From contig CANHQC010000043.1 of the NCBI GenBank assembly GCA_947462695.1, positions 1-10,774 of the forward strand: DNA of 10,774 nucleotides. The letters run 5' to 3'. Positions 6,750-10,774 of the stretch are shown here, one piece after another. Made by a program: the position numbers and the translations under genes. The notes below the pieces were generated by a model. That model was not told the DNA's origin. It made no database searches and worked only from the letters and a program-made list of their open reading frames with translations. Source of the stretch: Flavobacteriales bacterium (GTDB lineage Bacteria > Bacteroidota > Bacteroidia > Flavobacteriales_D > Crocinitomicaceae). Position 1 is the first letter of the stretch. The number at the start of each line of letters is the position of its first letter.

Positions 6750-8885
6750 ATGAACTACAAAGTTTTACTATCCTTTTTGTTTGTAGCAATGATTTCTTCT
6801 TTCAATGCGCAAAACAAAACGCTTGAAGAAGCAAACCGTTATTTCAATAGTAATATGTATTGTGAAGGAGCAGATAAATGCGCAGAAGCATACTCTAAGC
6901 TTTCACGTAAAGGAAAACAAGCGCTAAGAGACAAAGCAGATATGGCTTTTAAAACAGCGGAGTGTTATCGGTATACAGACAGATTCAAAGACGCGAATGA
7001 ATGGTATGACCGTGCGTTATTGTTAGATTTTCAAGAAGTTAACCCTGAGATCTTTTATTACAATGGAGAAATGCTCCGAATGATGGGTCAATTTGAGAAG
7101 GCTCAAGCGAGTTATGAGAACTACAAAAAAATAGTTCCAAATGATGTTCGTGGCGATGTAGGTATTCAATCTTGTAAGGATGCTAAGTCTTTTAAAGCGA
7201 ATAAAACACGCCACGTTGTGGTGAATCAAACAGCCATAAACAAAAAAGAAATGGATATGGCTCCAATGTTTGCTGATAGAAAAGAAACGAAGCTATATTT
7301 CGCATCAAGTAGAAATGGTAGTACCGGTGGAAAAGATCCAATTTCATGTGAATCTTACATGGACATTTGGGTGAGTGAAATCGATAAAAAAGGAAATTGG
7401 GGAGAACCTCAATTGATTGACAAAAGAGGTGTGATTAATACAGAAGCTCATGAAGGATCTGCTTCGTTCGACGCTCGAGGTAAAATCATGTTCTTTACCC
7501 GTTGTCCAAATATGAAAAAAGAAAATCTTGGTTGTGAAATTTGGATGAGTGAGTTAAAAGGTAAGGATGAATGGATGAAACCAGAAAAGCTTGTCCTGAA
7601 GGCAAATGATTCTATATCTATTGGACATCCATGTGCTTCTGATGATGGGAAATCGCTCGTTTTCGTATCAGATGCTCCAGGAGGTTTCGGTGGCAAAGAT
7701 TTATATATTACCACACTAGATAAAAAAACGAATACATGGACTGACCCGAAAAACCTAGGTCCAGAAATCAATACTGCTGCAAATGAATTATTCCCAACTT
7801 TCGGTAAAGATGGCAGCCTTTATTATGCTACCGACGGACTACCAGGTTTTGGAGGGTTAGATTTGTTCAAAGCGACTAAGGCAGGTGCTGAATTGAAATG
7901 GGAAAATCCAAAGAACCTTGGTTTCCCAATCAACTCCGAAAATAACGACTACGGTCTTTATGAACTTTCTGATCGCAAAGGTTATTTTACCTCTGAAAGA
8001 AAAGACCCAGACGGTAAATTCAATCCTGATATCTACAGCTACGAATTGCCTCCTAATCTATTCGATTTGCGTGTAATTGTTAGTGAACTTGGAGATAAAA
8101 ATGTGCGTATTGCTGATGTACGTGTAGTAGTTAAAGGTTCTGATGGTTCTCTATGGGAAGGTTACACTAAAAAAGATGGTGCTACTCAACTTTGGGATAA
8201 GAAGGTTGACGGTAAACGATACGTGAACGAAGAAACTTCATATACAATATCAATCGCTAAAGAGGGATATCACGAAGACAAGAAAGGTGCTCAGTTCACA
8301 ACACTTGGTCTTACATACGATCAAAACTTCGTGATTGATATGGCTTTGCTTCCGAAGAAACCAATTCGTCTTCCAGAGGTGCGCTATCCGTTGAATCAAT
8401 GGACGCTTTTAGTTGATTCTACAATCAATTCTCCAGACTCCCTACTTTTCGTTTACAATTTGTTACAAGAGTATCCTGAAATGGTTCTTGAGCTAAGCTC
8501 ACACACAGATTCACGTGGTAAGGATGAAGCAAACCAACGTCTATCAGAAAACCGTGCTAAAGCATGTTACAAATTCTTAGTTGAACAAAAAGGAGTAGAT
8601 GCTAGAAGAATCGTTCCTGTAGGTAAAGGAGAATTAATGCCGAGATCAGTCTATAAAAGAGGCAATGATTACTTCGATGCAATGCCTGCAGATCCGACAG
8701 GAGTTGAAACAGTCGTCTTAACCGAAGCATACATTAATCAGTTCAAGACTACAGACCCTAAGCTTTTCGAAAAATTACATCAGTTGAACCGTAGAACGGA
8801 AGGACGTGTGTTACGCATGGATTTTGATCCTGCGAAAGACCCTGCAGCCGACCCTAATCTTAAGCAGTTCGTAAAATATCCATAA
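6750..8885 (+). CDS. OmpA-family protein with TPR, PD40 propeller and CRD-like regions (PorE-like layout)
   Basis: This 711-residue envelope protein has four parts: a Sec signal peptide (1-20, cleavage after FNA); an alpha-helical TPR-like region (about 22-150, e.g. MAFKTAECYRYTDRFKDANEWY); PD40/WD40-like propeller repeats (about 170-433, with LYFASSRNG, LVFVSDAPGGFGGKDLY, LYYATDGLPGFGGLDLF, GYFTSER); a carboxypeptidase-regulatory-like beta domain (about 437-535); and a C-terminal OmpA peptidoglycan-binding domain (about 545-692) with SSHTDSRGKDEANQRLSENRA (583-603) and NRRTEGRV (680-687). This order matches PorE of Porphyromonas gingivalis, a T9SS-associated protein that binds peptidoglycan, and many gliding-associated Bacteroidota paralogues. 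Unlike PorE, no lipobox cysteine follows the signal peptide. The OmpA domain also carries a long insertion before NRRTE. It probably links outer-membrane components to the cell wall; direct involvement in T9SS is inference. The gene is flanked by its own spacer and a strong terminator, so it is probably monocistronic. Confidence 0.9.
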   Translation: MNYKVLLSFLFVAMISSFNAQNKTLEEANRYFNSNMYCEGADKCAEAYSKLSRKGKQALRDKADMAFKTAECYRYTDRFKDANEWYDRALLLDFQEVNPEIFYYNGEMLRMMGQFEKAQASYENYKKIVPNDVRGDVGIQSCKDAKSFKANKTRHVVVNQTAINKKEMDMAPMFADRKETKLYFASSRNGSTGGKDPISCESYMDIWVSEIDKKGNWGEPQLIDKRGVINTEAHEGSASFDARGKIMFFTRCPNMKKENLGCEIWMSELKGKDEWMKPEKLVLKANDSISIGHPCASDDGKSLVFVSDAPGGFGGKDLYITTLDKKTNTWTDPKNLGPEINTAANELFPTFGKDGSLYYATDGLPGFGGLDLFKATKAGAELKWENPKNLGFPINSENNDYGLYELSDRKGYFTSERKDPDGKFNPDIYSYELPPNLFDLRVIVSELGDKNVRIADVRVVVKGSDGSLWEGYTKKDGATQLWDKKVDGKRYVNEETSYTISIAKEGYHEDKKGAQFTTLGLTYDQNFVIDMALLPKKPIRLPEVRYPLNQWTLLVDSTINSPDSLLFVYNLLQEYPEMVLELSSHTDSRGKDEANQRLSENRAKACYKFLVEQKGVDARRIVPVGKGELMPRSVYKRGNDYFDAMPADPTGVETVVLTEAYINQFKTTDPKLFEKLHQLNRRTEGRVLRMDFDPAKDPAADPNLKQFVKYP

Positions 8886-8909
8886 TTTAATTGGTTGAAA
8901 ATAATTTAG

Positions 8910-8938
8910 AAAAGGCGCTCAATTGGGCGCCTTTTTTT
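8910..8938 (+). terminator. Strong intrinsic terminator after the OmpA-family gene
   Basis: AAAAGGCGC (8910-8918) pairs perfectly with GCGCCTTTT (8927-8935). The stem extends inward by a T-G wobble and a C-G pair to an AATT loop (8921-8924), and a run of seven Ts ends at 8938. It lies 24 bases after the OmpA-family stop. The A-tract on the 5' side means it could also function weakly on the opposite strand, but no minus-strand gene ends here. Confidence 0.9.
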
Positions 8939-8962
8939 ATCTTCAGGATATAACTGTTTCCT

Positions 8963-10183
8963 ATGCCTGAATTCTACCTGCACTACCTTTGGTTTACAAA
9001 ACAGATTGCCTTATTCAACTTACAAATCCCACATGGAGACCAATTAGAAATAATTGATTTTGGTGAGTACAATGCTTCTACAAGCGGACCTGATTTTACA
9101 AATGTCGTTATTAAGTATGGTGATTTAATCTGGTGTGGATCGGTTGAAATGCACATCAATTCATCTGATTGGTATAACCATAATCATCACAATGACGAAG
9201 CCTATAATCAAGTAATATTGCACGTGGTTTATAACTACAATCAAATCGTATGTTTGCCACATGGTGAGCTTCTAACGCTCGAATTAAAAGATCAAATCAA
9301 CCATGCGCATCTTATTTGGTTTAAAAATCATTACATAAAACAGAATGAATTGCCATGCTCGAAACTTGCAAATGACAGTCACAGAAATATTTTACTCAAT
9401 GAATGGGAGAGAAGTGTTGTTAAAAGATTGAAGAACAAAGTTCACCGATTTATTCAACAGGATATCAGTCCTGAGGCTATTTTTTATAGATTGATTGCCC
9501 GCGCTTTTGGAGGTGTGACTAACCAATTGCCGTTCGATGAAATGACAGAGCGGCTGTCTTTAGATGAGGTTTTGAGTTTGACGAGTATTGAAAGAATACA
9601 CCTCATTTGTGTCACGAGTGGATTGAGCGAATTCCAACCAGTTGAAATAGATTGGTACATTGAACAACCACCTGATGTCGCTTCTGCTGTACTCAATTCC
9701 AGTTGGAAAAGAAAAGGTCAACGTTATTTTAGTCACCCTGTCTTACGCGTTAAGCAGTACGCAGTGCTCATGGCTTTTTGGGAACAAATACGTGAAGTGA
9801 TCAATTCAGATTCATCTAATCTTATAAAAGAATGGAAAGCATCGATGCAAAATATAAATGAAGCCCTTAAACAAAAAAGTTGTTATCCAATTGCTAAATC
9901 AATGCAGAACCACCTTCTAATTAATGCCGTTATCCCTTTTAAGTATTTTATTGACGATGAAGACACCAAGTCAGCCTTTCAATTATTACGCGCATTACCT
10001 TCAGAAAACAATGCGGTTCGAAGGCAATGGTCCAGAGTGAATCAAATTTCAAAAAATGCACTCCATTCGCAAGGAAGTATTGAATATTTTAATGATTTTT
10101 GTTTAAATTTCAAGTGCATGCGTTGTGTACTTGGAAACCAACTTCTTTATGGGGGTAATACAGAAAACAACCTTTTTTTTTGA
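8963..10183 (+). CDS. DUF2851 family protein
   Basis: This 406-residue protein of unknown function belongs to DUF2851, a family frequent in Bacteroidota. Recognisable blocks: the N-terminal EFYLHYLWFTKQ; an acidic and histidine-rich core with SGPDFTNVVI (41-50), WCGSVEMHINSSDW (57-70), HNHHNDEAYNQVILHVVY (73-90); and a C-terminal cysteine cluster (Cys380, Cys385, Cys388 in FCLNFKCMRC). The GPDF...VExH pattern is reminiscent of a PD-(D/E)xK nuclease core; that is inference, not an established activity. There is no signal peptide or membrane segment, so it is probably cytoplasmic. The ATG at 8963 begins the conserved N-terminus and lies 24 bases beyond the terminator of the previous gene. The 3' end is a T9 run that includes the first base of the TGA stop, one base before the PspC start, so translational coupling is likely. 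Confidence 0.88.
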   Translation: MPEFYLHYLWFTKQIALFNLQIPHGDQLEIIDFGEYNASTSGPDFTNVVIKYGDLIWCGSVEMHINSSDWYNHNHHNDEAYNQVILHVVYNYNQIVCLPHGELLTLELKDQINHAHLIWFKNHYIKQNELPCSKLANDSHRNILLNEWERSVVKRLKNKVHRFIQQDISPEAIFYRLIARAFGGVTNQLPFDEMTERLSLDEVLSLTSIERIHLICVTSGLSEFQPVEIDWYIEQPPDVASAVLNSSWKRKGQRYFSHPVLRVKQYAVLMAFWEQIREVINSDSSNLIKEWKASMQNINEALKQKSCYPIAKSMQNHLLINAVIPFKYFIDDEDTKSAFQLLRALPSENNAVRRQWSRVNQISKNALHSQGSIEYFNDFCLNFKCMRCVLGNQLLYGGNTENNLFF

Positions 10184-10184
10184 A

Positions 10185-10385
10185 ATGCGCTCCTTCGGTG
10201 TCTGTCGGTGGTGGGCTACTAAATTAGGAATCAGGATCGAAAAAGTTCGTTTAGGATTTATTTACGCGTCCTTTCTGACTTTCGGTTCCCCACTGGTTAT
10301 TTATGTTGCCATGGCATGGATTCTAGAACACAAACATTATTTCAAATTTCAACGAGCTAAACGCAAGTCAATTTGGGAAATTTGA
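10185..10385 (+). CDS. Small PspC-domain membrane protein
   Basis: This 66-residue protein is essentially one PspC domain. It opens with RSFGVCRWWATKLGIRIEKVRL (2-23, in place of the usual GVCxGLAxxxgid), followed by one hydrophobic span (about 24-47, with FGSPLVIYVAMAWIL) and a basic tail ending KSIWEI. PspC proteins are inner-membrane parts of phage-shock type envelope-stress responses in proteobacteria; short stand-alone versions in Bacteroidota are poorly characterised. The reading frame stays open upstream to 10125, but the ATG at 10185 is chosen because the conserved domain begins there and the ATG is one base after the DUF2851 stop. The potassium-channel gene starts 7 bases after its stop, so the three genes look like one transcription unit. 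Regulatory function is not shown by the sequence. Confidence 0.88.
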   Translation: MRSFGVCRWWATKLGIRIEKVRLGFIYASFLTFGSPLVIYVAMAWILEHKHYFKFQRAKRKSIWEI

Positions 10386-10392
10386 TCCTATT

Positions 10393-10774
10393 ATGAGATA
10401 CACTTTAATCAAAAATGTCTACCTCTTAATTGCTACAATTTTTGGCATTATTTCTTTTGGTGTTGCTGGTTTCATGACAATAGAGGACTGGCCGTTATGG
10501 GATGCGCTTTATATGACCATTATTACCATTACAACAGTCGGATATGGTGAAGTTCATCCACTTTCAACCAGTGGACAAATGTTTGCATCGGTATTAATAA
10601 TTAGTAGTTTCGGTTTCTTTGCTTTAGCCATAACAAATTTATCAAGCTATGTTTTTAGCGGAGAGTATCAGCTTAGGTTGCGTAAGTTCAAATTAATAAG
10701 AAAAATTGCAAAAATGAATGGACATATAGTTGTGTGCGGATACGGACGTGTAGGTCGGCAAGTAGTAAACGATA
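10393..10774 (+). CDS. Two-TM potassium channel with RCK/TrkA-N domain (3' end cut by window)
   Basis: This is the 5' part, 127 codons, of a potassium-channel subunit, open to the right edge. It has a transmembrane helix (about 8-28), a pore loop with selectivity filter TTVGYGE (47-53), a second helix (about 62-84), a basic linker, and the start of a Rossmann RCK/TrkA-N domain with HIVVCGYGRVG (111-121). The layout fits MthK-like channels, where the cytoplasmic RCK domain binds ligand (nucleotide, NAD(H) or Ca2+, varying by family) and gates a tetrameric pore. The ATG at 10393 gives a short N-terminus before the first helix, as usual for this family. It follows the PspC gene by 7 bases and is probably cotranscribed with DUF2851 and PspC. 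Ligand and full length cannot be determined from this fragment. Confidence 0.92.
   Translation, partial: MRYTLIKNVYLLIATIFGIISFGVAGFMTIEDWPLWDALYMTIITITTVGYGEVHPLSTSGQMFASVLIISSFGFFALAITNLSSYVFSGEYQLRLRKFKLIRKIAKMNGHIVVCGYGRVGRQVVND

Noticed and set aside
7448..7771. Antisense open frame of 107 codons inside the OmpA-family gene
   Set aside because: It lies wholly opposite a well-supported domain-bearing gene, has no recognisable motif or signal, and is the mirror of the propeller codons.
10125..10184. Upstream extension of the PspC frame as its true N-terminus
   Set aside because: The 20 extra residues overlap the DUF2851 C-terminus in another frame and precede the conserved PspC start; the ATG at 10185 fits better.
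1..10774. CRISPR array, tRNA/rRNA genes, transposase, phage, toxin-antitoxin or defence cassette
   Set aside because: I found no regular spaced repeats, cloverleaf sequences, integrase/transposase motifs or defence-domain genes; nearly all the window is covered by recognised families.

Overview
The window looks like ordinary chromosomal DNA from a member of the Bacteroidota, most likely a Flavobacteriales bacterium (a Crocinitomicaceae/Fluviicola-like lineage is a guess). The reasons are: AT-rich coding sequence; a secreted protein with a type IX secretion (T9SS) C-terminal sorting domain; a large TPR/PD40/OmpA protein with PorE-like layout; Bacteroidota-typical families (DUF2851, DUF2279, a CpsB-like PHP phosphatase); and a short leader behind a TAnnTTTG promoter box instead of clear Shine-Dalgarno sites.

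Layout from left to right. A CpsB/YwqE-type tyrosine phosphatase enters from the left edge (1-704) and meets, tail to tail with a 4-base overlap, a minus-strand exported DUF2279 protein (701-1618). A divergent spacer of about 118 bases holding an imperfect inverted repeat separates it from a LOG-family nucleotide phosphoribohydrolase (1737-2420). A good TAnnTTTG promoter then starts a compact plus-strand unit: a membrane-anchored triple-PASTA protein (2489-3304), a T9SS cargo protein (3319-5532), and an RluD-type pseudouridine synthase (5517-6569) whose start codon lies inside the end of the cargo gene. After a 180-base spacer comes the PorE-like OmpA protein (6750-8885), closed by a strong intrinsic terminator (8910-8938). 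The last unit is DUF2851 (8963-10183), a 66-residue PspC-domain membrane protein one base later (10185-10385), and the 5' part of a two-TM potassium channel with a cytoplasmic RCK/TrkA-N domain (10393 to the right edge).

Taken together, much of the window concerns the cell envelope: polysaccharide phosphatase, exported DUF2279 protein, periplasmic PASTA protein, T9SS cargo, peptidoglycan-binding OmpA protein, PspC and an ion channel. LOG and RluD are the housekeeping enzymes. I see no mobile element, CRISPR array, tRNA or rRNA, defence cassette or prophage gene, and nothing that convincingly amounts to a new system. The points worth a second look are architectural: the cargo gene wedged into and overlapping rluD, a PorE-like protein without a lipobox, a long insertion in its OmpA domain, T-homopolymers at sensitive places, and a terminator only about 24 bases before the next start codon.
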